Assembly: GCA_905233845.1 (NCBI GenBank)
Contig: CAJOFH010000005.1
Location: 1-64,000, forward strand
Direction: 5' to 3'
Length of the DNA stretch: 64,000 nucleotides
Source of the DNA: an uncultured Muribaculaceae bacterium
GTDB taxonomy: Bacteria > Bacteroidota > Bacteroidia > Bacteroidales > Muribaculaceae
The stretch's first letter is position 1, and the number at the start of each line of letters is the position of its first letter. The notes below the pieces were generated by a model. It saw only the letters and a list, made by a program, of their open reading frames with translations, did not search any database and had not been told where the DNA came from. Below, piece after piece: positions 8,144 to 16,697 of this stretch. The position numbers were made by a program, and so were the translations under genes.

Positions 8144-8440
8144 TTATTTCCTGTTTCTAATCCAAAGTAGCACAAGTGCAATTGCTACTATTACATCTAT
8201 AACATTCCATACAGTTCTGCCAAGTGCAATTTTGAAGAAAGGCTGAAATAGAACTGCAAGTGAACCAACTATTACACATAGCGGTATTTTTTCATCTTTA
8301 TAGAAGCAGAATGCCATACAACCAAAGATTATCATAGCTGTAAATCTAACAATGGTGTAATAACCATAGGGCATAGGAAATAAGCAGACTAATAAAGCTA
8401 TAGCCAAACCAAGCCCAACATTGTAAAGTAAATCATTCAT
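8144..8440 (-). CDS. DUF6804-like small membrane protein
   Basis: From the ATG at 8440 (MNDLLYNVGLG) this is a 98-residue protein with about four hydrophobic segments, the motif FPMPYGYYT, and a C-terminal part ALGRTVWNVIDVIVAIALVLLW. These fit my recollection of the DUF6804 family of small bacterial membrane proteins. The reading frame stays open upstream to 8599, but that extension (MQLNLVKLILVKK) is AT-rich and unlike a folded protein, so I prefer the shorter start; an ATG 10 codons earlier is also possible. Function is unknown. It is upstream of the other small membrane gene in the same segment. Confidence 0.65.
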   Translation of the reverse strand: MNDLLYNVGLGLAIALLVCLFPMPYGYYTIVRFTAMIIFGCMAFCFYKDEKIPLCVIVGSLAVLFQPFFKIALGRTVWNVIDVIVAIALVLLWIRNRK

Positions 8441-8622
8441 TTTATCTTCTAAAGTATTTGTTAAATTCATATTCTTCTTCAGCATCTTCAGCCCATTCTT
8501 CACACCATTCACACATGTAATTATGAGAGTTACGTTTTTCAATTGACAAAGATACATTATTTTTTTGACTAAAATCAATTTAACTAAATTTAACTGCAAA
8601 AATCATTAAATAAGGTTGATTT

Positions 8623-8640
8623 TATCCCTCTCTTCCACAA
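8623..8640 (+). repeat. Putative attachment-like repeat, copy 2
   Basis: The sequence TATCCCTCTCTTCCACAA resembles the end of tRNA-Ser at 7711-7730 (one gap and one mismatch over about 18 bases). It marks the far side of the segment that holds the two small membrane-protein genes and is followed directly by a hairpin, as is the tRNA copy. Confidence 0.45.
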
Positions 8641-8680
8641 AATAATAGGAAGACATCGTTGAAGATGCCTTCCTATTATT
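8641..8680. terminator. Hairpin after the M13 peptidase gene
   Basis: AATAATAGGAAGACATC (8641-8657) pairs with GATGCCTTCCTATTATT (8664-8680) with one mismatch. It lies 17 bases beyond the end of the peptidase gene on the minus strand. There is no clear U run, but the AT-rich stem end could serve. Its core (AAGACATC) resembles that of the hairpin behind tRNA-Ser (AAGACGTC). Confidence 0.5.
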
Positions 8681-8696
8681 TATGGTTATTATATGA

Positions 8697-10721
8697 TTAC
8701 CAGATTGTTACCCTGTCGGCTGGGTCGCGCCACATCTTCTCGCCGGGTTGGATGTCGAAAGCGTTGAAGAATGGCTCGAGGTTGCGGATTGCCACGTTCA
8801 CGCGGTTGATTCCGAGTGAGTGTGGGTCAACCTTGGTTCGACGCAAGATTTCCTCCTTGGTGATATTGGCTGCCCAAACGTTGGCGTAGCTCAGGAAGAA
8901 GCGCTGGTCGGGAGTGAAACCATCTATCAACTTGTCACCAGCACCCTGTTCTGTGTTCTTGAAAGCGCTATAAGCTACACGCAGGCCACCATGGTCAGCG
9001 ATATTCTCGCCCATGGTGAAGGTGCCGTTGGCGTGTACGTCATCGGCAACAATCTCAGCGCTGTATTGCTCTCCAAGTTTGTTGGCGAGTTCCTGGAACT
9101 TTGCTGCGTCTTCTTCGGTCCACCAGTCAATCATATTACCATTGTGGTCGAAGTTACGGCCCTGATCGTCAAATCCGTGAGTCATCTCGTGGCCGATTAC
9201 CACGCCTATGGCACCATAGTTGCTTGCATCATCGGCATCGGGGTCGAAGTAAGGCTTCTGCAAGATACCTGCAGGGAAGCAAATTTCGTTGGTCGATGGG
9301 TCATAGTAAGCGTTCACGGTTTGAGGTGTCATCTGCCATTTAGCCTTGTCAACGGGTTTGTTCAGTTGCGACAGCTGATACTCAGCTTCAAAACGGCGTG
9401 CATTCATCACATTCTCCCAGTAATAGTTGTCGCGGTCGATGTTGATGCCACTATAGTCGCGCCAAGTGTCGGGATATCCCACCTTCACAGTGAAACTGTT
9501 GAGCTTAACAAGGGCATTGACTTTGGTTTTTGGGCTCATCCAGGTGAGTCCTGCGATGTGCTCGGCAAGAGCGATGCGCAGGTTGTTCACGAGTTTGAGC
9601 ATTTTCTTCTTTGATTCCTCGGGGAAGTATTTCTTAACATAGAGCTCTCCCACAGCCTCGCCTAGAACGAAGTTGGGCACGTTAAGCGCGCGTTTCCATC
9701 GGGGCTGCATCACCTGCTTGCCACTCATGGCACGGCTGTACATATCGAAGTTGGCCTGCTCATATTCGTCGGTGAGGTAGTTTGAGGCAGCATCAAGATA
9801 CTTGAATGCGAGGTAGTCTCTAATCTCATCAAGTTTGAGTTTGCCCAGCATCTCGTTGAACTTAGCCATCGAGTTAAGGTGCATCACGCATGCCTTCTCT
9901 ACCTTGATAGAAGCAGGGAAGAGCAGGTTGAAATAGCTGTCCCAGTCAAAGTTTGGATAGTCGGCCTTAAGTTGGTCAACTGTGCGAATGTTGTATTGCT
10001 TGCTGTAATCGCGGCTTTCCTCTCGTGTCATCGCAACTTTGGCGAGCTCAGTCTCAATAGCAAGTATGTTCTTTGCTGTTTTCTTAGCATCTTTAGCTTT
10101 GCGGCCCGAGAGAGTGAAAAGCTTCTCGATATAATTTAGATATGCATTGCGAACCTTCACGGTGTTCTCATCGTTCTCGAGGTAGTAGTCTCTGTCACCC
10201 ATTCCTAGGTTTCCTGCGGTGAGGTAGAGCAGATTCTGGTCACTGTTCATCAGGTCGGCCATAACCCCACTATCGAAGAATGGTGCTGCAATTCCAGTAT
10301 GCAGGTCAGCCATCATAGCCTCGAAGCTGTTGCGTGGCATCTGATAGATTTGAGCCAGCATCATCTCCACGGGGCGGTTTCCCTGTTGGTTGCGCAGTGT
10401 GCTGTCCATACCCTGCAGATAGAGGTCACTAACCTTCTGTGCAAGGCTGCCCTTAGGATTATTGGTGCCCAGGTTCATTATTAGGTCCTTGAGCTGCTCG
10501 CGGTTGTTCTCGGCAAGGCCATCAAAGGTGCCAAAACGTGCATACTGTGGGTCTAACGGATTGGCTTTCATCCATCCACCACAAGCATACTGATAGAAAT
10601 TCTCTCCAGGCTTAGTGCTTGGGTCAAGGTTGTTGCGGTCAACACCCTTGTTGAGGTTGCCTGCACTCATTGTCATTGCTGTCATCACCAATGAAAGGAT
10701 TAATAGTTTCTTAGTTTTCAT
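8697..10721 (-). CDS. M13-family zinc endopeptidase (PepO/neprilysin-like)
   Basis: A 674-residue secreted metallopeptidase with a signal peptide (about 1-20) and the M13 N-terminal domain (about 35-410). The catalytic domain carries the zinc motif HEMTH (H511, E512, H515), the third zinc ligand in GENIAD (E572) and the supporting Asp (D576). The C-terminus VTIW matches the CxxW ending of the family with the Cys replaced. Family members cut short peptides outside the cytoplasm; here the periplasm or cell surface is likely. A small secreted protein gene lies 44 bases upstream on the same strand. The symbol pepO is often used but specificity cannot be inferred. Confidence 0.92.
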   Translation of the reverse strand: MKTKKLLILSLVMTAMTMSAGNLNKGVDRNNLDPSTKPGENFYQYACGGWMKANPLDPQYARFGTFDGLAENNREQLKDLIMNLGTNNPKGSLAQKVSDLYLQGMDSTLRNQQGNRPVEMMLAQIYQMPRNSFEAMMADLHTGIAAPFFDSGVMADLMNSDQNLLYLTAGNLGMGDRDYYLENDENTVKVRNAYLNYIEKLFTLSGRKAKDAKKTAKNILAIETELAKVAMTREESRDYSKQYNIRTVDQLKADYPNFDWDSYFNLLFPASIKVEKACVMHLNSMAKFNEMLGKLKLDEIRDYLAFKYLDAASNYLTDEYEQANFDMYSRAMSGKQVMQPRWKRALNVPNFVLGEAVGELYVKKYFPEESKKKMLKLVNNLRIALAEHIAGLTWMSPKTKVNALVKLNSFTVKVGYPDTWRDYSGINIDRDNYYWENVMNARRFEAEYQLSQLNKPVDKAKWQMTPQTVNAYYDPSTNEICFPAGILQKPYFDPDADDASNYGAIGVVIGHEMTHGFDDQGRNFDHNGNMIDWWTEEDAAKFQELANKLGEQYSAEIVADDVHANGTFTMGENIADHGGLRVAYSAFKNTEQGAGDKLIDGFTPDQRFFLSYANVWAANITKEEILRRTKVDPHSLGINRVNVAIRNLEPFFNAFDIQPGEKMWRDPADRVTIW

Positions 10722-10765
10722 CTTAAAGTTAGTTATATAATTAATGTGTATTTTTCTTTAGGTTG

Positions 10766-11368
10766 CTACCATGCGAAGGTGGGAACGAAATCGTGGAACG
10801 TTGACTTTACGCTATCAAACTCCTTGAGAAGACTGGAGGCAATTGCCTTGCCGTTTTTGTCTATTTCAATTTCTGGACTCAGCTCGCCTTCGCCTAACGG
10901 ACCAATTCTCTCAGGAATCTGCTTGATGAGTCTACCTTTGTCAAAGTAGAAGCGGTATTCAAGCCTTTTGTCTGTGCCCTTAAATTCAGTTGTGATGAGC
11001 ATGAACATCGGTTCCTCGGTTTGGGCATCGAAAAGATACTCGCGGTTGAAAGCATATAATCCACTGTTTAGGGTATAACTACTTGTAACGAAATAGAGTG
11101 TGGGTTTGAGCATATAATCCTCATTTTCATCATCGGTCCAGTAGTAGGTGTCGTTGAAACGCGCCATTCCAGTGCCGGGATACATGCGGTTGTAGGTGGC
11201 GGTCAGTTGGTCTACTCTTTCGTTGTCATAAGGTTGATTCTGCATCAATGTTAATCGGTTGGAATATGCCTCGCGTATTTGCTTGATGCGAGCGTCAACG
11301 CTCTTTTGAGCGGTCATGCCAAGAGCAATCACCGCTAAGCAGAGGGTTAAGATGATTTTACGTGTCAT
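10766..11368 (-). CDS. Secreted protein of unknown function
   Basis: A 200-residue protein with a clear signal peptide (MTRKIILTLCLAVIALGMTAQ, about 1-21) and no membrane segment after it. The mature part begins with a charged helix (KSVDARIKQIREAYSNRL) and continues as mixed beta-rich sequence with aromatic-rich stretches (MYPGTGMARFNDTYYWTDDENEDYMLKP). I do not recognise a domain. The 44-base gap to the M13 peptidase gene on the same strand suggests co-transcription. A -7-like TATCTTTG lies at 11422-11429 on this strand, without a clear -33 element. Confidence 0.75.
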   Translation of the reverse strand: MTRKIILTLCLAVIALGMTAQKSVDARIKQIREAYSNRLTLMQNQPYDNERVDQLTATYNRMYPGTGMARFNDTYYWTDDENEDYMLKPTLYFVTSSYTLNSGLYAFNREYLFDAQTEEPMFMLITTEFKGTDKRLEYRFYFDKGRLIKQIPERIGPLGEGELSPEIEIDKNGKAIASSLLKEFDSVKSTFHDFVPTFAW

Positions 11369-11886
11369 TACTGTCAGGGTTTATTGGTTTGTTAGTTTCT
11401 TAGTTTCTTAGTTTCTGGGCACAAAGATAGGCATAATTTCAATAATTGTTATTTTTTTCGGCAATTTATTCTACCTCTGCGCAACTCTATTTTCCGTTAT
11501 TTTCCATTATAGTTTTAATATTGTTTCCACAAATTCCATCTACTACCTTTGCGTACGTGAGCGCGAACTATGAATATTAACAATAAACTTGTCTACTATG
11601 ATTTTTTTAGCAAATTTGTCCCAAATAAAGGAAATAATAGAACTTCCTTTACAAATTAAAACTTAATGCAGCTGTCCCACTTGTTCCGTTTTGGACAAGA
11701 AAACCATAGGGATTTGGTTCATTTTTCTCAAAGAAAAAATTTTTTTGAAAAAGTGTCCCACATTCTACTTCTATCAAGAATGCCAACTAACAATTTGTAA
11801 TCTGATAAATTGTTTGTAATTCTACTTCATTGTTTGAGAAAAACTCGTAAATTTGCAGTTAATATCAATTCAATTATTTTTAGCCT
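11369..11886. other. 518-base intergenic region between divergent genes
   Basis: No convincing gene is seen. The region holds a short tandem repeat (TTAGTTTC three times, about 11393-11417), a -7-like element for the minus gene (11422-11429), a complete plus-strand promoter at 11521-11551, a small hairpin with TTGTTCC / GGACAA near 11681-11697, and two TGTCCCAC motifs (11673-11680, 11754-11761). The second motif is preceded by a T run and GAAAAAG, as in the repeat array at 26.5 kb. A -7-like TAAATTTG at 11848-11855 may serve rlmD directly. Confidence 0.6.
11521..11551 (+). promoter_or_regulatory. Promoter far upstream of rlmD
   Basis: TTG at 11521-11523, a 20-base spacer and TACCTTTG at 11544-11551 form a complete consensus promoter. 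Transcription would start near 11558, some 330 bases before rlmD, so it makes either a long leader or a separate small RNA. Confidence 0.65.
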
Positions 11887-13293
11887 GTGGGAAAAAAGAA
11901 GAACTTACCTATAATTGACGATTTTGAGATTACTGGTGTGGCAGCCGAGGGCAAAAGCCTTGGTCGCTGGAACGACTTGGTGGTATTCATACCTTATGGA
12001 GCTCCTGGAGATGTGGCACGAGTGAAGATTACCCGCAAGAAGCACAGCTTTGCCGAGGGGGTGATAGATGAGTTGACCAAACCTAGCGAGATAAGGGTTG
12101 AGCCCATGTGCCAGCACTTTGGCGTGTGCGGCGGTTGCAAATGGCAGCACTTGCCCTACGAATACCAGCTCAAGTGCAAGCAGCAGCAGGTGGTTGATGC
12201 CTTGGAGCGTATCGCCAAAGTTCCAATACCTGCCATCTCACCAATCCTTGGCTCAAAGAAAACCACATTCTACCGCAATAAACTGGAATTCACTTTCAGC
12301 AACAAGTGCTGGCTCACAACCGAGCAGATGCAGAGTGGGGTAGAGTTCCCAAACCGCAACGCCGTGGGCTTTCACATTCCAGGCGGCTTTGACAAAGTCT
12401 TGAACATTGAGAAATGCTGGCTGCAGGATGATATCAGCAACCAGCTTCGCCTTTTCCTACGTGACTATACTCAGGAGCGAGGCTACTCGTTTTACGACAT
12501 CCGCAACAATGTGGGTTTCATGCGCATGATGATGGTGCGCACTGCAAGTACAGGTGAGATAATGCTTGTGGTAGTGTTCAGTGAGGATAATAAGGAAGCC
12601 ATTGATGACGTGATGGGAGCTGTGAAAGAGCGTTTCCCACAAATCACCTCGCTCATGTATGTCGTCAACCTCAAGGTCAACGATTCACTTGCCGACCAGG
12701 AGTTTGTGCTTTACAGCGGTCGCGACTATATCGAGGAGGAGATGGAGGGCCTGAAGTTCCGAGTGGGGCCCAAGTCGTTCTACCAAACCAATTCTGAGCA
12801 GGCCTATGAATTATATAAGGTGGCTCGCAACTTTGCCGGTCTCACTGGCAACGAGCTCGTCTATGACCTCTACACTGGCACTGGTACGATTGCCAACTTT
12901 GTATCGCGTCAAGCTCGTAAAGTCATTGGCATAGAATATGTTCCCGAGGCTATCGAGGATGCAAAACTCAACTCCCGAGTCAACGGTATCGACAACACCA
13001 AGTTCTTTGCTGGTGATATGAAAGACGTGCTGACGGGTGAGTTTGTGGCACAGCACGGCATCCCCGACGTGATGATTGTAGACCCACCTCGTGCCGGTAT
13101 GCATGAAGACGTGGTGAAAGTCATTCTGGATGCTGAACCCAAGCGCATTGTGTATGTAAGCTGTAACCCAGCCACACAAGCTCGCGACATCGCTATGCTC
13201 GATGTGAAATATCGCGTAGATGCCATTCAGCCGGTAGATATGTTCCCCCACACCCATCATGTGGAGAATGTGGCTCTTTTAAGTAGGAAGTAG
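11887..13293 (+). CDS. rlmD: 23S rRNA (uracil-C5)-methyltransferase, RlmD/RumA type
   Basis: A 468-residue SAM-dependent RNA methyltransferase. It has an N-terminal TRAM-like domain (about 12-62), cysteines for an iron-sulfur cluster (C75, C81, C84 and C177), the SAM motif YDLYTGTGT (326-334), VDPPRAG (398-404) and the catalytic Cys in VSCNPAT (C426). Family members make 5-methyluridine in 23S rRNA. Bacteroidetes paralogues can differ in target position, so RlmD is the closest label rather than a proven one. The start is GTG at 11887, directly after a T-rich leader; no ATG fits. Confidence 0.88.
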   Translation: MGKKKNLPIIDDFEITGVAAEGKSLGRWNDLVVFIPYGAPGDVARVKITRKKHSFAEGVIDELTKPSEIRVEPMCQHFGVCGGCKWQHLPYEYQLKCKQQQVVDALERIAKVPIPAISPILGSKKTTFYRNKLEFTFSNKCWLTTEQMQSGVEFPNRNAVGFHIPGGFDKVLNIEKCWLQDDISNQLRLFLRDYTQERGYSFYDIRNNVGFMRMMMVRTASTGEIMLVVVFSEDNKEAIDDVMGAVKERFPQITSLMYVVNLKVNDSLADQEFVLYSGRDYIEEEMEGLKFRVGPKSFYQTNSEQAYELYKVARNFAGLTGNELVYDLYTGTGTIANFVSRQARKVIGIEYVPEAIEDAKLNSRVNGIDNTKFFAGDMKDVLTGEFVAQHGIPDVMIVDPPRAGMHEDVVKVILDAEPKRIVYVSCNPATQARDIAMLDVKYRVDAIQPVDMFPHTHHVENVALLSRK

Positions 13294-13315
13294 TAACTGC
13301 CAATAAGTAACAAAG

Positions 13316-15859
13316 TTGAGGGTTAAGGGTTGTATATTGGCGCTGGTGATGGTGGTTGTCGCTTTAGGAGTTCATGGGCAACCACTTGAAGGCTATACTC
13401 ACATCAAGGGCGTTGTGACCGATTCGGTGACTGGAGAAGGTATGCCCTACGCACAGATATTTCTACTTGGATCCCAAACTGGAGCACTCACCAACGAGCA
13501 GGGTGGATTCACAATAGTCACTGGTGTGAAGTTTGACAAGTTGCGAGTGTTTGTTGTTGGCTATCAGCCCAAAGAGATATATGTCCCAATGGGTGAGTAT
13601 ACCGAACTTGACATTAAACTCGTCCCCACGACAGTGATGCTCAATGAGATAATCGTCAGGAAGACAGCAAAATACAAGAAAGATGGCAACCCTGCTGTGG
13701 CGTTTGTCGAGAAGTTGCGCTCACGCCGCAACATGTACAATCCTAAAGACCATGATTATTTCAACTACAACAAGTATGAGAAAGTGTCCTTCGGTCTGAA
13801 CAATTTCAACGCCGCCAGTAGCCGCGACCTCCTTGCCCAGCATTACGGATTTCTCAAGGAATATGTCGACACCAGCGACATCACTGGCAAGATGATTTTG
13901 CCACTTTCAATTCAAGAGAAAGTCTCTGAAGAGCATTTCCGCAAGTCGCCATCAACTCACCGTGAGGTGGTTCGCGCCACTAATCATGCTGGTATTGACG
14001 ACCAACTCGACACCGAGAGCATGAAGCGTTTTATCGATGATGTGTTCCGCGAGATGGATATCTACAGCAACGACATTCCATTTATGAAAAACCGCTTTGT
14101 GAGCCCGTTGTCAAGTATTGGCACCGATTTCTATAAGTATTACCTCGACACAGTGATGGTCGATGGAGTGCAGTGTTATGAGTTGTCGTTCACACCCTTT
14201 ACTCCCGAGACTTTTGGCTTCCTGGGGCGCTTATATGTCCCTGTCAATGACAGCACTATGTTCATCTCTAAAATCAGGATGAATGTGCCGCATAATATTA
14301 ACCTTAACTATGTTCAGCAGGTATATCTTGAACAGGACTACATCAAAGCTAATAACGGTTCGCGCCTGAAAGTGAGAGACGACCTGATGGTAGAGTTCAA
14401 GATTGCCCCCAAGACCCCCGAGATATATGCGCGTCGTCAGTCCTACTACGATGGTCACAACTTCAAGCAACCACGCGACATGAAGATATTCGCCCAGAGT
14501 GCCGAAGTCATCAGTCATGGCAATCTCAAGCAGAGCGAGAACTACTGGATGGCTCACCGACCAATGGTGGCGTCAAAAAACCAGAATACTGTCAGGGACA
14601 TGCTTTCGAGGCTGCGCCAGTCGAAGACTTTCTACTGGTGCGAAAAAGTGGCAGTGACTCTCTTGAATGGATACATCAACATTGGAGGCAATGACAGCAA
14701 GTTTGACATTGGTCCCTTGAGTTCCACTATTAGTGGCAACAGTCTCGAAGGCGTCAGGCTAAGGCTTGGTGGCCAGTCTACAGCCAGATTGCATCCTCGA
14801 TGGTTTGGAAAGTTCTATGTGGCCTATGGCACTCGTGACGAGAAGTTTAAATATATGGGGCAATTGGAGTATTCCTTCGTTGACAAGAAGAATCACGCCA
14901 ACGAGTTTCCTGTCAACTCGTTGCGACTGATGCACCGTTATGATGTCGACAAACTTGGTCAGCACTATCTCTACACTAATCCTGACAATGTGCTGCTTGT
15001 CCTCAGACGTCAGAAGGACAACAAGATGATTTACTTGCGTGACACTCAGCTTGAATACAAACTTGAGGCTCAGTCGGGATTCTCGATAGCCGCATCATTA
15101 CAGCATCAGCGTCATGAATCATCGAAATTCCTCCCTTTTGTTGATGGCAATGGTAATGAATATGGGCATTATAACACTGCTGGTTTCAAACTGACTTTGC
15201 GTTACGCACCCGGCGAGAAGTTCTATCAGACCCGTTCTTATCGCATTCCCATCAACCAAGACGCGCCTGTGTTTACCTTGACGCACACCTATATGCCTCG
15301 TGGATTCTTAGGCAGCGACTATACGGTCAACAAAACCGAGGCTGGAGTGCAAAAGCGCTTTTGGTTCTCAGCGTTTGGCTATACCGACATTATTGTCAAA
15401 GCAGCAAAAATATGGAGCAAAGTGCCATATCCAGAGTTGCTTATTCCAAACGCTAACTTGTCTTATACGGTCCAGCCCGAGTCATTTGCATTGATGAACG
15501 CGATGGAATTTGTCAACGATCAGTACCTCTCATGGGATGTGACCTACTGGATAAATGGGGCAATTCTCAATCGCATACCTTTTATAAAGAAATTGAAGAT
15601 GCGTGAGGTGGTGTCTTTTCGTGGATTATGGGGAAAGCTGACCGACAAAAATGATCCGTTGCAGCATACCGATTTGTACCAGTTCCCAACCATTGCTAAC
15701 TGCTACAAGATGGGAAAAAGCCCCTATATGGAACTTAGTGTAGGTCTCGACAATATTCTCACTATCTTGCGCGTTGATTATGTGTGGAGGCTAAGCTACC
15801 GTGACAATCCGGGCATCAACCGTGGTGGCGTCCGCTTTCAATTACACTTCACTTTTTAA
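13316..15859 (+). CDS. DUF5686 / carboxypeptidase-regulatory-like outer-membrane protein
   Basis: An 847-residue protein with a signal peptide (about 1-22, CILALVMVVVALGVHG). A carboxypeptidase-regulatory-like domain follows at about 28-112 (IKGVVTDSVTGEGMPYAQIFL) and then a long region typical of DUF5686, ending in beta-strand-rich sequence with an aromatic C-terminus (GVRFQLHFTF) that looks like a barrel end. It is probably an outer-membrane protein of unknown function. The start is TTG at 13316, 22 bases after rlmD; a stop just upstream in frame leaves no ATG before the signal peptide. The next gene follows after 16 bases. Confidence 0.82.
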   Translation: MRVKGCILALVMVVVALGVHGQPLEGYTHIKGVVTDSVTGEGMPYAQIFLLGSQTGALTNEQGGFTIVTGVKFDKLRVFVVGYQPKEIYVPMGEYTELDIKLVPTTVMLNEIIVRKTAKYKKDGNPAVAFVEKLRSRRNMYNPKDHDYFNYNKYEKVSFGLNNFNAASSRDLLAQHYGFLKEYVDTSDITGKMILPLSIQEKVSEEHFRKSPSTHREVVRATNHAGIDDQLDTESMKRFIDDVFREMDIYSNDIPFMKNRFVSPLSSIGTDFYKYYLDTVMVDGVQCYELSFTPFTPETFGFLGRLYVPVNDSTMFISKIRMNVPHNINLNYVQQVYLEQDYIKANNGSRLKVRDDLMVEFKIAPKTPEIYARRQSYYDGHNFKQPRDMKIFAQSAEVISHGNLKQSENYWMAHRPMVASKNQNTVRDMLSRLRQSKTFYWCEKVAVTLLNGYINIGGNDSKFDIGPLSSTISGNSLEGVRLRLGGQSTARLHPRWFGKFYVAYGTRDEKFKYMGQLEYSFVDKKNHANEFPVNSLRLMHRYDVDKLGQHYLYTNPDNVLLVLRRQKDNKMIYLRDTQLEYKLEAQSGFSIAASLQHQRHESSKFLPFVDGNGNEYGHYNTAGFKLTLRYAPGEKFYQTRSYRIPINQDAPVFTLTHTYMPRGFLGSDYTVNKTEAGVQKRFWFSAFGYTDIIVKAAKIWSKVPYPELLIPNANLSYTVQPESFALMNAMEFVNDQYLSWDVTYWINGAILNRIPFIKKLKMREVVSFRGLWGKLTDKNDPLQHTDLYQFPTIANCYKMGKSPYMELSVGLDNILTILRVDYVWRLSYRDNPGINRGGVRFQLHFTF

Positions 15860-15875
15860 TATTTGATAGAATGAA

Positions 15876-16526
15876 ATGAAAAACAAAAAGGTAAAACGAT
15901 GGATGCGCATTGCGCTTTGGTTTGCGGCAGCTTGTACTGTTGTGGCAGCTATTTGTGACGCGATGGTTAGGTTTAACGCGAGAAATCGCACATTTAATGA
16001 CATCAACAGTGTGCCGCACAAAAAAGTGGGATTGTTGCTTGGCACCTCACCTTTCACAAGTGATGGAGAACATAACTATTACTACACTTATAGAATAGAT
16101 GCCGCCGAGAATCTTATTAAAGCCGGCAAGATAGACTATATTATCGTGAGTGGAGACAACAGTACTGAAGATTATGATGAGCCCACATGGATGCGCGATT
16201 CTCTCATGGCTCGTGGTGTGCCCGAAGAGCGCATAGTACTTGATTTTGCTGGTTTCCGCACTCTCGATTCGATAGTGAGAGCCAAGGAGGTTTTCGGACA
16301 AGATAGTTTTATGATTATTTCCCAGCGTTTTCACAATGAGCGAGCATTATATCTGGCCGACCACTATGGCATTGAAGCTGTGGGTTTTAATGCTCAAGAT
16401 GTGACCATTTGGCACAAGTGGATGAAGATACACGCTCGTGAGTACATGGCGCGTGTCAAGTTGATGATTGACTTAGTCGTTGGCAAGCAGCCTCATTTCC
16501 TTGGTGAGAAGGTTGAGATTAAGTAA
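15876..16526 (+). CDS. SanA/YdcF-family (DUF218) membrane-anchored protein
   Basis: A 216-residue protein with one N-terminal membrane anchor (about 9-29, MRIALWFAAACTVVAAI) and a DUF218 domain. Matching segments are VGLLLGTSPF, AENLIKAGKIDYIIVSGDN, MARGVPEERIVLDFAGFRTLDSI and FMIISQRFHNERAL. E. coli SanA belongs to this family and affects the envelope barrier to vancomycin at high temperature, but the biochemical activity is not settled. It follows the DUF5686 gene by 16 bases and is probably in one transcript with it and rlmD. Confidence 0.85.
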   Translation: MKNKKVKRWMRIALWFAAACTVVAAICDAMVRFNARNRTFNDINSVPHKKVGLLLGTSPFTSDGEHNYYYTYRIDAAENLIKAGKIDYIIVSGDNSTEDYDEPTWMRDSLMARGVPEERIVLDFAGFRTLDSIVRAKEVFGQDSFMIISQRFHNERALYLADHYGIEAVGFNAQDVTIWHKWMKIHAREYMARVKLMIDLVVGKQPHFLGEKVEIK

Positions 16527-16592
16527 TAATGTCGTCACAAAATCCTGGTTCTCCCATAAAAAATGGATTGTTGAAAAAAAAGTGAATTATTA

Positions 16593-16624
16593 TTTGTGTG
16601 TTTTAGCGAAATGTAGTAAATTTG
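16593..16624 (+). promoter_or_regulatory. Promoter of the glycogen gene cluster
   Basis: TTTG at 16593-16596, a 20-base spacer and TAAATTTG at 16617-16624 match the Bacteroidetes -33/-7 consensus. The first gene, the debranching enzyme, starts about 65 bases past the predicted transcription start. Confidence 0.8.
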
Positions 16625-16697
16625 TTACGATTACAAGAAAAAGGTTCTTAGCCTAATTTGATTGAGAAAACTTTTAACCATTACATAATTAAAATTA

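Noticed and set aside
8820-9614. Plus-strand open frame of 264 codons
   Set aside because: It is antisense to the M13 peptidase gene and shows no domain.
11570-11659. Small open frame (29 codons, MNINNKLVYYDFF) behind the promoter at 11521
   Set aside because: Low-complexity AT-rich peptide with no recognisable pattern; possible but unsupported.
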